A stretch of 64,000 nt of DNA, from the NCBI GenBank assembly GCA_025331445.1, contig JAIWNE010000008.1:134001-198000 (forward strand). Reading direction: 5' to 3'. The notes beneath the pieces were generated by a model, which did not search any database, was not told where the DNA came from, and saw only the letters and a program-made list of their open reading frames with translations. A program made the position numbers and the translations under genes. How positions within the stretch are numbered: position 1 is the stretch's first letter; every line of letters starts with the position of its first letter. This DNA is from Blakeslea trispora (Eukaryota; Mucoromycota; Mucoromycetes; Mucorales; Choanephoraceae). Shown one piece after another: positions 52,207-64,000 of this stretch.

Positions 52207-53342
52207 TATTTATTTGATAAAAAGAATAATGCCTTGTTTATATTGGCTTGGTATACTATTTCTTTAGTGTGTTTTTTTTCATCTTTTTTTGTATTGACGT
52301 CTCAATATCGCGAGCAATCATAGTAGATTGTCCATCATCCTGAGTCATGATAACTTAGTCACTTTTGCCTACCTTTTTTTTGTCTTGAGCAATGCCAATA
52401 AAGATAGCAAGTTTGTCTCTATGTATTTTCATACTCTCAAAGCGGACGGGGGGGGGCAGTCTCATAGACGTGTATAGCTATTGACCTGTATCATACATCC
52501 ATGCCAATGCCGAGACCATTACACGCCTAATCAACAACCGCTTACTTTTTAATATTAACTGTTGCATACATAGCATTGTACATAGATAACATTCATTATG
52601 AAGTTATCGTGTCAGCAGACATGAATAAGTAATATTTAGAATAAGATCAATAACATATTTTACATTATAAAAAATTGGACTACACCAATGACGAATTAAA
52701 GCCGCCTTTTGGGAAAATTTCATTAGCACTTTTGAATATTTAGACCTAATAATATATGAATACATCCGTTGACGAAGACGAGGATGAAAATGTCTTTTAG
52801 AATGTGGAAGTCTGTCATTTGGTTTTTGAGAATACGCTATTTGGAATTTTGGTATGCGCTCATTATTTTGCGCCAATTGGATTTTTGGAAACCGCCAAAT
52901 GATTTTCGAAATCCGTCATTTGGGATTGTAAGCACTGTATAGGGCGCACTAAACCTTTTTTAGCTACCTATATTAAATAAGAAGATGTAATATACAAGGG
53001 GTAGAACGAGGAAAATATGCATTAAGGAAAAAGGAAACTAGTGATAAGCATTGAATGTTGCATGTGTAGGGCTTACCTGTATGGCTAAACCAACATGTAT
53101 TGTTGTACCCTAACCTATCAACGTTCTTTCTCTGTTGAGATTTAATCAAAACATATATTACTGAAATTTGAGAAAAATTAGTTGCAGTCACGTGACCCTC
53201 GCCTTTTAGAATAAGCAATAATTGTGGAAACTCATGGAAAAGAAATAAATGGCCATCCTCGCTTAACTATCCTTCTTTTTGCTTTTTTTTTTATACTTCG
53301 TTATTAGACAAATTTTTGAGTTTGCAAATTTAGATCATTGGT
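52207..53342. other. spacer with palindromic repeats before the Helitron
   Basis: The stretch 52810-52925 contains repeated TTTGG units and an imperfect palindrome at 52894-52923, built from CCAAATGA and TCATTTGG arms. No gene is supported. The Helitron's 5' boundary (expected after a T host base, starting TC) is not determined. Confidence 0.45.
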
Positions 53343-56300
53343 ATGCCTGCTGAAGTTCGATTTTGCTCTAGGTGTGGTCAACAAAAGACATTTTCAAATT
53401 CCAAATACAAGACGTGTGATGAATGCAGAGTAAGTTTAGATAATATACGTACATTCAACGTCATGTTGACTAAATTGCCTGATCAATATTTAGGAACGTA
53501 ATTGGAATTCAATAAGAGCCATCAGAGACACTATTAGATCAGAAAACGAAGCCGATGACTCTCGAAGAGGACGTAAGAAGCAATTACCAGCAGCTTACAC
53601 TTCTCAACTTCATCGCATGAAGCCATTGGAGTTAGGAAAGATGGATAAAATCTGCCGTCACTGCAAAGCCAAGCATTGGTTAGCCGAGTTGCCCTCTGAG
53701 TGCAAGAAAGGCGAAGAGTTTTGGACTTCATGCTGCAGAGATGGAAGGGTCCAACTTGAGTTTATTAAGAGACCGCCTGAGTATTTACAGCATCTCTTAA
53801 CAGACACCGGAGCTGAAGGAACTGAGTATCGCGAGAATGTTCGACAATACAACTCTGCTCTTGCATTTACTTCGGTTCGTTGTGAACAATTGAACCTTAA
53901 AGATACAATTGGAGGTTCAACCTATTTCATGCCATTTCAGATTCAAGGTGGTCTATATCATGTTCAGGGTCCATTAGTGAATGAATCAGTCAGCGATTCA
54001 AAGTATGCGCAACTGTATATTTATGACCCTTTATTTGCTGCACAATTGAGAAAGTTCCAGAACAGCAACCTCAGTCAATCTATTTTAGAGAGACTGACGG
54101 CTGTCATTCATGAATGCAACCCATATGTTGCCATGTACAAGTCTGCATATGAGCTTCTGAGTAATGCTGATTCGAATCAGCATGTAGTTAGTGTCTCTGA
54201 CAATTGCACGCTTCAATTAATTGCTGGTTCAGACCGTAGAACTGAGAACTTGCCTACTTCAGATGAAGTTGCTGCAATTATTCCCAATAGCAATGATTAT
54301 AGTTGGCCTGAAAGAGACATTCGTATTTCTTTGCGAGAAGATGGTGGTTACACGAGAATCTCTCAGAACCATTCATTGTACATGCCTCTCCATTATGTTC
54401 TGTTGTTTCCCATGGGCGACCTTGGATGGAATTGGAGTCTGAGAACTGAGACTGCAGAAGGAAAGGAAACAAGACTGCATCAAAGAGTCTACTATCGCTT
54501 TCGCCTTCACATACGGCCAACTGAAATTGAATTTCCTACTCTCTTTCTGTCGCAAAGACTTTTTCAGCAGTATGTTGTTGATTGTTGGGCAATCTGTGAC
54601 CAAAACAAACTAGACTGGATTAAGCAGCACCAAGATGAGATAAGAGCCGACTACTACAAAAGTGTTGAAGATGCACTCATTCGTGAAGATATCGACAGGA
54701 ACTCAATTGGTCGTCGCGTAATACTCCCAAGCAGTTACTTAGGTGGCCCACGCTTTATGGCAAAGTCGTATCAGAATGCTATGGCAATCGTTCGATACTT
54801 TGGAAAACCTTCTCTTTTTATTACTTTCACAGCTAACCCACGTTGGAAGGAAATCACTGACAAATTACTTCCTGGACAAACAGCAAGAGATCGACCTGAT
54901 TTGGTGGCCGAGTATTCCATATAAAGATACAAGAGTTTTTACATGAAATTAAATACAAAAACATCTTTGGTAAATACAAGGGTTTAGTGAGAACCATCGA
55001 GTACCAGAAAAGAGGATTGCCCCATCTTCATCTTTTGGTGTTCTTAGATAAAAAGATCAACCTGAAACAAGCAATCAAGTTGATAACATCATAAGTGCAT
55101 GTATCCCTTCAAAAGAAGAGGACAAAGAACTCTATGATGTAGTGACTTCTTGCATGATTCATGGTCCATGTGGGAAAGATATCGACCCCAAAGCGCCATG
55201 TCTGACCAGGAACAAGGATGGCGAGCTGGTGTGTTCAAAGAAGTATCCCAAGGAGTTCAACGACGTAACAAAGATGTTGCCCAACGGATATCCTTCCTAC
55301 AAACGTACACAAACAAGCAATGACGCTCATCGCTATTCTTTCCGTCACCCTACAAGGAAGAACGAGGTTTTTGAAGCAACAAATGAATGGGTTGTGCCCT
55401 ACAATCCCTATTTACTCAAAAGATATAAAGCCCACATCAATATTGAATGCTGCGCATCAATAGATGCTATCAAATACATAAACAAGTATATTTATAAAGG
55501 CCAAGACCGTACTACATTAAAAATAAGTGACAGCAATAACGAGGTAGAAAAATATCTTCAGGCATGATACATAGGGCCTTCAGAAGCTGTATGGCGCCTT
55601 TTTGAATTTCCTATTCATGAAGAAGATCCAACGGTTGTTCTTTTGCCTGTCCATTTACCAGACAAACAGACTGTTTACTTTGATCCTCAAGCCAGTGATA
55701 ATAAGATCAGAGAAAAACTGAATAATAGCAAGACAATGTTGATGGCATGGTTCGAATATAACCAGCAAAATGAAGATGGTCGATGCTATCTCTATCAAGA
55801 GTTCCTGAACATTTTGTTTTCAATAACAAAGACAAGACTTGGAAGCCAAGACAAAAAGGATTTGCAATCGGTCGAATGCTTTACATTAGTCCTGTGTGTG
55901 GCGAAGCGTATTATCTTAGACTACTCTTAGCAACCAGAAAGGGAATGTGCTCTTTTGGTCAACTAAGAACGGTGGATGGTGAATTATGCTCAACTTTTAA
56001 GGAGGCCTGTTTGCAACTCCACCTTATCGAGGCTGACGATGGGTGGTCTAACTGTTTCAGAGAAGCTGCTCTCTTTACTACTGGGTCAAGCCTGCGATCT
56101 CTTTTTGTCATTGCTTTAGTATATGATCAACTATCTCAGCCAAGCTCAATTTGGAACAAATTCTGCTACGAGATATGTGATGACTTGGATCATAAGCTCC
56201 ATCAGCTTTTGCCCAATCAAATCAATTATCTGTATAGCGAAACTGCAAAATTTCATTTGGGTGAGCCAGCCTTAGACTATGGTCTGATTTTGATTCACCA

Positions 56301-57894
56301 AGAACTTGAAGCTTTGAACATGTCATTGCAAGACTTTGCTGATATGCCTTCTTTTTGTTACAACTGGCAAGCTGCTCTTCAGAGTCCAAATGGTTCTTCG
56401 AATTCATTTTTGCAAGCTATTGAACAACTCAGTTTAGAAGAAGCAAGGAATTCTTTTGAATTAAACTATCAAAGACTCAATCAAGGACAGAAAAATGCCA
56501 TAGACTGCATCATTGGCTTTATAGAAAGTACTGAGCTTAGCTTGGGTGACAAAGAATATGTCTTTATCCAAGGTCCAGCTGGAACTGGCAAGACATTCCT
56601 TTACAATACCCTTCACTATTATGTACCTTCTAAAGATAAAATAACAGCCTGTGTTGCCTCCTCCGGTATTGCTTCGCTTCTGTTACCAAATGGCATGACT
56701 TCTCACTATCTGTTTAAGATACCTCTTTCCCTTAATCCTCATTCATCATCTTTTCTCAACAAGAATAGCGAAATCGCAAATTTTTTAAGGAAGGTTGATG
56801 TAATAATTTGGGATGAGGTTCCCATGCAGAATAAATTGTGTTTTGAAGTAGTAGACAGAGCTTTACGTGATATTCGGGATTGTCCTGATAGACTGTTTGG
56901 TGGCATTCTGGTGGTCTTGGGCGGTGATTTTGCTCAGATACCCCCTGTAGTAAAAAATGGCTCGCGCTCTTTAACCGTAGATGCTTCGATCTCAAACTCA
57001 TATATATGGTCAAAATGTCACGTATTGAAACTCACAGAAAACATGCGAATCCAAAACTGGAGTGATCAAGAATCTCAACTGTTTTCGGAATGGTTGTCCC
57101 AATTGTCGACAAATCCATACTTTCAAAACATAATGATTCAAATCCCCAGATACATTTATCGAACACATGATTTGATGAACATGGTTTCAAGGATTTATCC
57201 TTCTCAACTCCTCTCTCAGGCCATTCAAGATCCTACAGTATTTGCAAAAGCTGCAATCCTTACAACACACAACTATACTGTAGATCAAGTCAATCAAATT
57301 GTGTTAGATCGACTACCCGGCTCTTCTTATGTGTTCAACTCGGCGGATACAGCGGATGTGAGCAACACAGATGACTGTGGAGAGGTCTTTCAAGTATCCC
57401 AAGAATACATGAGATCTTTAAACCCAGGAAATTTTCCTCCATCCAAGTTGAAGCTGAAAGTAGGTGCCGTCGTGATGCTACTCCGAAATCTCAACTAAAA
57501 AAAGGGACTATGCAATGGGACGCGGTTAATTGTACGCGAAATAAAACAGCATGTATTAGTCACTTCAATACTGCAACCGTCTGGCAATTTTTCTCCTGAG
57601 TATCACCTGATACCCAGAATCAAATTATCAACACTGGAAGGCGAGCTACCCTTTATTTTAACAAGAAAGCAGTTTCCAATTCGTTTGTGTTTTGCCATGA
57701 CCATAAACAAGGCTCAAGGACAGTCACTTCAAAACGTTGGAATTGACCTAAGGTATGAAGCGTTTGCCCACGGTCAGCTTTATGTAGCCTTTTCGCGAGC
57801 AACAAGTTGGAAGAACATCACAGTGTTATTTAGTGAAGATAATGAAGAAGAGACAACAAGAAACATTGTATATCCTGAACTCTTAATAGACTAA
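53343..57894 (+). mobile_element. Helitron (Rep/helicase) element, inactivated
   Basis: Coding sequence of a rolling-circle transposon: a short first exon with a C-x2-C zinc motif (53343-53429; CSRCGQQ and TCDEC), an intron 53430-53493, then a long region. The Rep part has FITFTANPRWKE, the HUH motif (RGLPHLHLLVF, about 55015-55050) and the tyrosine-containing INKYIYKG (about 55478-55501). The helicase part is Pif1-like (GPAGTGKT near 56575, IIWDEVPM, GGDFAQIPPV, LTENMRIQ, MTINKAQGQSL near 57700). The coding frame is broken at about 54905, 55075 and 55800 (frameshifts) and by TGA at 55565 and TAA at 57496. The domains are otherwise well preserved, so inactivation looks recent. Ends not proven. 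Confidence 0.93.
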
Positions 57895-58017
57895 ATAAAT
57901 CGCTCAATTATTAATCTACAAAGTGATACTAATGCATCGTTCATCATTGCTATCAGTTCAAATACGTATGGCATATTTAGCTTTCTACTTCTTTCATCGG
58001 ATTAGCAAGCCTGCGGC

Positions 58018-58140
58018 AGCACGAGCATGTTACAAAGCGCAGCGTGCCGACCCGAAGTGGGGGTCAACAAAATTAACCGTAGCGTAGCGAAGGTGCTAAT
58101 TTTGTTACCGAACGTAGGTTCGGTTTGTAATATGCTCGTA
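58018..58140. repeat. cloverleaf-like nested foldback next to the Helitron
   Basis: GC-richer than its surroundings. An outer stem ACGAGCATGTTACAAA (58021-58036) pairs with TTTGTAATATGCTCGT (58124-58139), one wobble/mismatch. Inside are three hairpins in a row: GACCC...GGGTC (58049-58065), AACAAAATTAACC...TAATTTTGTT (58066-58106) and CCGAACGTAGGTTCGG (58108-58123). The arrangement is a four-way junction. It may be the Helitron's 3' hairpin region or a separate small mobile foldback. No CTRR-type Helitron end was identified with certainty. Confidence 0.8.
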
Positions 58141-59265
58141 GATTCTTTATCTGTTTTTGAAATAAACTATCTTTTATTCTGCTATTCTACGATCACACAC
58201 ATTTAAACATTTCATCTCTATAGGTAGAAGACATATCGTCACCAAGTATGTAACTGTATCTCTAAAAGATCATAGGCGATACAGTGAAATCAGTATTCTG
58301 ACCAAGAAAGACAAAATAAAATACAAGAGACTATTGCCTTCTTAGACAACTAAAATTCAAAGCAAGGCTGTAGGAATCTATATGACTTTATATCACAAAC
58401 ATACTGATGTTATCACGATGTGCATTACAATTGTTCTTTCTCTCTCTCTTTGACCTAAGGTACTTTTGTGTGCTCTTCATATATTTGGTACAGGCAGATC
58501 AAAGACAATTTGAGCTGTATAGTTTTCTTACATAAAGGTACCATTATTGTACTCGAGAATAGTGCCTATCAGCTTTTCCTTTTACTGTCAGGAACATTGC
58601 ATGAATTTGTTCATACGAGCTTATTTGTTGAGAAAAGAGCAACGATAAATTCCATATGGTTCGGATATCTCCCACCATAAAGATTCAGTTACCAAACAGA
58701 AAGCTCGATTTCCAAAATAAGTTGAATGGCTAATCCAGCAAATGAGCAAGGAAAACTGATAACACTTGGAATATATGTACTAACCTTTGTCATATTTTCG
58801 CTTCAAAATGCTTTCACTTACTCCAAATCAATTTCAGCTAATTCCAGTAATTTCCCGAAAGAAATGATTTACAAGACAATAAGAAAAGAGAGTTCAAGTG
58901 CACCTTTTTTAAACTTTTGTGTCCATTGTAAGCCTCTCTCTGTTGTGTCCTACAGTTTGCTTTCTAATCTATATCAAACGCCCTTATTCTGTCTCTGTCT
59001 CTTATTCGATCGGCTATTACAAATTAAAGCCCCTAACAATATTGAAACCCCGTTTAAAGCAGTCATGAACAAACACTTGACATGGCACCGAGACCAACTA
59101 TTTTTTTTTATATCTCAATCATACTAACCATCTCTTTTTGGCAATCCACTTTCCTATTCATACTTATTACCATTATTGGGTTTATTTTTCTTTAAAAAAG
59201 GGAAAAAAAGTATAAGCTATAAAAGACAGCACAGCTCTATTTGAATATACAAGCAAAGCACAAGT
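58141..59265. other. spacer with a possible transporter-like gene fragment
   Basis: A plus-strand ORF at 58726-59127 begins MANPANEQGKLITLGIYVLT, followed by a span-like segment with SLQNAFTYSKSIS. This recalls the first helix of nucleotide-sugar transporters (SLC35A type), but the rest does not continue the family and I do not call it a gene. The other ORF (58468-58680) is without support. Confidence 0.25.
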
Positions 59266-60216
59266 ATGAACCACAACCAGCTTTCCACAGAAGAGCCACT
59301 TATCAAGAAAGTGAAAATGGATGACGATGACAATGACTCGGGAGATGACTCTGATGTGAAGCCCTCTAGACGTTCTGGTAGAAGAAAAATCAAGATTGAG
59401 TATATTGAAGACAAGAACAGAAGACATATTACTTTCTCTAAGCGTAAGGCCGGTATCATGAAAAAGGTAAGCGGAAACAAATAGATACTTGTTTTGATTG
59501 TCTTAACCTTTGCCCTAGGCTTATGAATTGAGTACATTGACAGGTACACAAGTGCTCTTGTTGGTAGTATCTGAAACGGGTCTTGTCTATACTTTCACTA
59601 CTGTCAAGCTTCAACCTATTGTTACTAAACCCGAAGGAAAAAACCTAATTCAAGCCTGTTTGAACGCGCCTGACCCAATGTCAAGTGAGCAAGCTGTAAG
59701 TCATACAACGAATTCATAAAATTAAAATTGATCTCACATTTTAATGATAGGACAATGAATCTACTTACAATCCAGGAAACAGCGCTGGTAATTCTTCTCG
59801 AGTTGATATGGATAAAAAGCCTGTTTATGAAGACACAAAGATAGACGCTACTCCTCAAGCCAGTGCCCCACCTCCTCCTCCTCCCCCTTCTCAGCCTGCT
59901 CCCAACGCATACAGCAATGCTGGTCCATCTGGAAATAATGCTTCCCCATATCAACCACCTTATGGCTCTGGCCCAGCAAGCTCCAACATGCCTCCCATGG
60001 TTCCCAACAGTTACAACGGTCATCCTAGTTACTTGAGTCATCCTTATCATTCTCAACAGCAGCAGCATCAACAGCAACAACAGCAACCTCCCAACCAACC
60101 TAATCATTCACCTCAGCAACAACATTATGGTCAATTACCTGCACCTGCTTTCTATGGAAATCAACAGCAGCCTCCTTATATGTCACACCAACAACAAGTG
60201 CCACCACCATCACAGC

Positions 60217-60280
<64 letters not shown>

Positions 60281-60401
60281 ACAGCAACAACAACAACAGC
60301 AGCAGCATCACGGCTATTGGTCAAACAACTCTGCTAGTCCTATCATGAGACAGTCGCAGGATGATGAAAAACTCAGAAGAGGCCTCCCTCCTAAAAATTA
60401 A
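59266..60401 (+). CDS. MCM1: MCM1/SRF-type MADS-box transcription factor
   Basis: Exons 59266-59466, 59519-59695 and 59751-60401 give about 342 residues. An acidic N-terminus (DDDDNDSGDDSD) precedes the MADS box (GRRKIKIEYIEDKNRRHIT, then FSKRKAGIMKKAYELSTLTG) and the SRF-type SAM extension (TGLVYTFTTVKLQPIV). The C-terminal half is Pro/Gln-rich and includes a polyglutamine tract of about 42 codons at 60214-60305, plus HQ repeats. MCM1-like factors regulate cell cycle, mating and cell-type genes with partner proteins. The opposite-strand ORFs over the glutamine repeat are shadows of repeat composition. Confidence 0.93.
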
Positions 60402-61925
60402 CAAGAAATAGTCGAATAAATAAACTTTTTTTTTTTGCTTCCCAGTTATTAATTTAATAGTGCTACCAAAATCGATCATTTGTATTTGCTGATAGGTCAT
60501 AAACTTTTATCCGAGCATTGTTGCAAGCAGAAACTATTGATGATAATATCTTTTCTTTAGAAAGACTCAAAATAGCTAAGTATAATATCTGAATTAGCTT
60601 TTATGAAAATAAGCATTTGTAGCTCTTGTTTTAGGATATAGAACATATGACCTATTTAAGAACAAGAAGCTTCTTTATATTGATTTTTATTGATAGCATC
60701 AAATTGTCTTGGTTTAAGACTACCATAAGGAGCCTGAACAATTTGCATTTGAATAGAGAGAATAAGCTTCATACCAGTAGTTTTTTTTTTTTTTTTTTCA
60801 ACTCATAATCTTTTGTTGTGCGGTGAAAGTTAGGAATTGCATATTCTAGCTCCGTCTACTACCCATCTCAAGTACAAGAACTTAGAGAAATTTTAGCAAA
60901 CACACAGGTCAAATATGTGTAGGATGTGTTAGGGTATTACCATGTAATACCCTACACTTCTATAAATATTTGATCATATAACTTTAATAAAGCATCGCCT
61001 TTTATCCCCTTTAATTTTCGAATTATCTAGCACCCCTAAGTCGATAGGGTTGTTGGATTATAGTCAAGAAAAGGAACGAATATAGGAATTTATAAAGACA
61101 ATAGGTACAAAAGACCCGGTCACAACACTTTGAAAGTCGCGCTATTTGAAAAATGGATTTGCGGTTTTTAAATCAAATCATTTTGCCCTTTGTTGGTGTA
61201 AGGAAACACTCCAGTTTGACATGTTGTTGAGTTGCAAAATTTAATTTACACCATCTCTGGAGCTGGGCTGTACGCTTTGGGCATGGCTTTCAGCTTCAAG
61301 AAGACAGAAACTAGACGCAGTTTGAAGTATTCATTGCCATATTTGAAGCTTTGTTTTCTCACCTTGCTCTGAATGATAGAGCAAAGCTTGTGGTGTTATA
61401 TGTCTTTCAAATTGGAAAAGAAAATGACACAAAGAACAATAAATGATATTCATGAATTCATCAAAGCAAGGTTGATTGTTGAGACAGTTTTTATTTTTTT
61501 GTGACAAGATAAGCAAGACAAGAAGTTTTTGCCTAAGCGAGGTGACCGTAGAAGTAGTAGCTCTTTTTTAAAGCTGTTCTTCTGTCCACAAAAACAGTGC
61601 TATTTTGTTTAAGCACACCATTCTCAAATCGCGAAGCTAGTAAGCATAATCTTGTGTGACCCTACTGACTTCACTTAAAAAAGGAGTAAGGTGAACAGAT
61701 AGATATATTGTAGTGTATTCGGCTATAGAGTAGTACATTATTTTGACATTTCCAAACAACGTCAACAGATATGTGTTTGAAAGAGGGTATCGAATCAGTG
61801 GGTTCAGGTTCAATACAAAGGTACAGACTGCCCTTGACTTTTTTTACAAGCGCAACCTAAATTGTATTTTATTTTTTCTCTGTGAAAGAATTATTCTATG
61901 CTTTGCTTAGATTGAATGAGCAACT
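60402..61925. other. intergenic region with a short perfect palindrome
   Basis: AT-rich, T-run at 60780-60799. TAGGGTATTAC/GTAATACCCTA with a CAT loop lies at 60930-60954 (11-bp arms). A transposon-like patch near 61140-61330 could not be assigned. No gene is supported. Confidence 0.45.
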
Positions 61926-64000
61926 ATGAGCTCGATTCGCACGAACACAAATGCAGCTACTACTGAACAGTTAGAAGTACAGATCAATAAACGTGTCAAG
62001 ACAGGTAATGATTTTCCAGTACCTAAATAGCTTGCTTTTCTTTTCTAAACACAACCTAGACCACCGAAGCTCTCTTTCAGACGATGATCTATTCGACGAC
62101 GATCTGGATATTCAGGAGATCGATCTATCTGCCATTATTGCTTCTCGGAAACCAGCCAATCAGGAAGCTAGTGTTAGTTTTCAGCATGCGCATGTAGAAG
62201 GACTAGACGATCTATTAAACACAACTGAAAACAGTCCAAAGCCACCTATTAACTCTGTAAGATTTTAGAAAGACTATTTCTATTCTATGCTAAGTGCTTT
62301 CAAACAATAGCAGCCGAGAAGAAAAAAGTTTACACGGTACCTTGTGGCCAATATAAGCTATAGCACATATCATCTTCAAGAGAGTCAGTTTACTGAAAAG
62401 GTAAGAGTTTTTACAACTGCATGATAGTCTAATTGACAGTGACTCACTTTACAAAAGGTATTGACACTTGTGCAAGAAGAAGTCAATCATGCAGTCACAG
62501 TTAGGCTTCGGAATGACTGGGAGGATACCGTGGTTGCCATTGGTGATGTAGTCCATGTGCCCTGTACAAACACTACCGAGAAGAGTATTGTGATTGACAA
62601 CCAACAAAACTTTATTGTCGTACATCCCGATAGACTCATTTCGTGTACTGCTGTTGCCGATAGTTTTGCTTGCATTCGTAAAAGTGTGTTGCAGATGAAG
62701 ATTAGAGGAGCAAGTGAATATTCGGAGGCTTTAGTGCATGGTAACATTATTCATGCTGTGTTACAAGAGGCATTGATGACTCGAGATTTTTCACTCAAGA
62801 CGATTCGACAAAGCATTTCAAACACGATCAAAAACTCGATAGAGGCGCTTTATGCTATCAATCAAGACGAACAAACAGCAACCACTATTTTGACTACATA
62901 TGCTGATAGCATACATCAGTTTGGCATGCTCTATGTCAATGACCATCCAAAGCCACATGCTAAAGTAAGCAAGGACATGGGAGCTAATGCTGAAAAGGAA
63001 TTGGGTTGTACATCAGTAGCTATCTGCAAAGTATTGGACATTGAAGAGCACCTTTGGAGCCCTACATTTGGCTTGAAAGGGATGATTGATGCTTCTGTTC
63101 AGCTGAAACTAAGCCCATCCAACAAGGTATTGACTGTTCCCTTTGAGCTCAAAACTGGCAAAACATCTCGCTTCTTGACCAATCGAGCCCAAACACTACT
63201 TTATACCCTATTGATGAGTGATCGATATGGTAAGTAACGTGTCTATGAAACAATGGTAGCTGATTTTATTGTAGATATCGATATCAAAGCTGGTGTATTG
63301 TACTATTCAAAAACCAATAGTCTCTATCTTGTGCCTGCCTTACAAAATGATTTGAGATCCCTAGTGATGGCACGAAACTATCTAGCGATAGCTGAGCGTA
63401 AAGCTTCCATACCACCCATGATCAAGGACATGCACACTTGTCAATACTGTTATTTGAATCACGCCTGTACCATCTACCATAAATCTATTGAATCAGGTAC
63501 TTCGAAAACGAGTGAACTTCACGATCTGTTTGACAAGATGACAGGCCATTTAAATGATTCAACAACTGAATTTGTACGCCATTGGTGGAAACTATTGGAT
63601 CAAGAAGAGACAGATGTTGATTATATTCGAAAAGATATCTGGAGCCAACCTGCTGAGATTCGTGAGATAATGGGCCAATGTCTCTCCAACATGAAGCTTG
63701 ATGTGAATGAGAGTGAAATTGATTCTCAAACCTCTCGATGGCGATTTTGTTTTAAACGTGCGCCTGAACAACCATTGATATGTAACATTCATGTAGGCGA
63801 CCCTGTTGTTGTATCCAGTATGGAAGGACATATCAACTTAGCCATGGGATTTGTCACCAAGATCAGTTTGTCAGACATTCATCTGACCCTGAACGAGCCT
63901 TTGCGTATTCCGCCCCAGATGGATTTCGACTTTGATGTTGAAAATCACCAGAACTTTTATTCGTTTGTTGGTGTTCAGAACAACATGATGGATTTCTATA
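61926..64000 (+). CDS. DNA2: DNA2 replication helicase/nuclease, 5' part (cut by window end)
   Basis: Flap-processing nuclease-helicase in Okazaki-fragment maturation and end resection. Exons visible: 61926-62004, 62060-62256, 62311-62400, 62458-63229 and 63275 onward (open at 64000). The RecB-type nuclease core is intact in order: GLKGMIDASVQL (metal Asp), VPFELKTGK (Glu-x-Lys) and RAQTLLYTLLM (Gln-x3-Tyr). The iron-sulphur cysteines are visible as FACIRKSV and as CQYCYLNHAC. The helicase domain lies beyond the window. The start at 61926 is the first ATG in frame; the N-terminus is acidic and not conserved. Confidence 0.92.

Noticed and set aside
53658..53852. Minus-strand ORF within the Helitron
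   Set aside because: Shadow of the Rep N-terminal coding sequence.
58726..59127. 133-codon ORF as a full nucleotide-sugar transporter
   Set aside because: Only the first helix-like segment resembles that family. The remainder does not continue it, and no further exons were found.
59625..60324. Minus-strand ORFs over the MADS gene (Arg- and Val-rich)
   Set aside because: They are the reverse translation of the Pro/Gln repeats. Composition alone opens the frame.

Overview
This 64 kb window is nuclear DNA of a filamentous fungus, most probably an early-diverging one of the Mucoromycota (Mucorales-like). The evidence is AT-rich spacers, many short introns (about 38-80 nt, GTAAGT-type donors), typically fungal genes (AreA/NIT2-type GATA factor, MCM1-type MADS factor, FAS1 protein, PQQ pyranose dehydrogenase-like protein), and a UFL1 gene, which belongs to a pathway that budding and fission yeast lack. 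No tRNA, rRNA or CRISPR array was seen. Exon positions are my own splice reconstructions, checked by reading phase and by fit to family motifs.

Layout. 0-3.4 kb: a possible 3' gene end, a broken Tc1/mariner transposase and an unidentified multi-exon gene. 3.4-7 kb: p24 cargo receptor (EMP24/TMED2 type) converging on eIF3c. 7.2-9.3 kb: decayed LINE fragment. 9.65-12.9 kb: mitochondrial-type leucyl-tRNA synthetase. 14.1-17.5 kb: TLC-domain membrane protein and a gephyrin/CNX1-type molybdenum-cofactor fusion. 17.5-21.4 kb: gene-poor, with a transposase relic. 21.4-28.7 kb: AreA-like GATA factor, AVT/SLC38-like transporter, a C1-plus-dysferlin/peroxin membrane protein and an AIG1/FAR-17a-like protein. 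29.1-36.6 kb: TMEM62-like metallophosphoesterase divergent from NOSIP, then Tudor-SN. 39.5-43.3 kb: GDPD converging on UFL1. 45-49.2 kb: PQQ dehydrogenase-like protein converging on a multi-FAS1 membrane protein. 49.9-58.1 kb: transposon cluster (Tc1-like remnant with a long hairpin, pseudogene, 374-bp MITE, broken Helitron, cloverleaf-like foldback). 59.3-60.4 kb: MCM1/SRF-type MADS factor. 61.9-64 kb: DNA2, cut by the window end.

The genes do not form a pathway cluster. They are mostly single-copy housekeeping genes packed in convergent or divergent pairs (17 nt between two stop codons; 78 nt between two start codons), interrupted by transposon-rich islands. The oddest signals are the 38-nt all-purine intron needed in UFL1, three inferred GC-AG introns, 7- and 15-nt coding microexons in the gephyrin-like gene, the 217-bp hairpin just upstream of a truncated Tc1-like ORF, and the cloverleaf-like foldback behind the Helitron.
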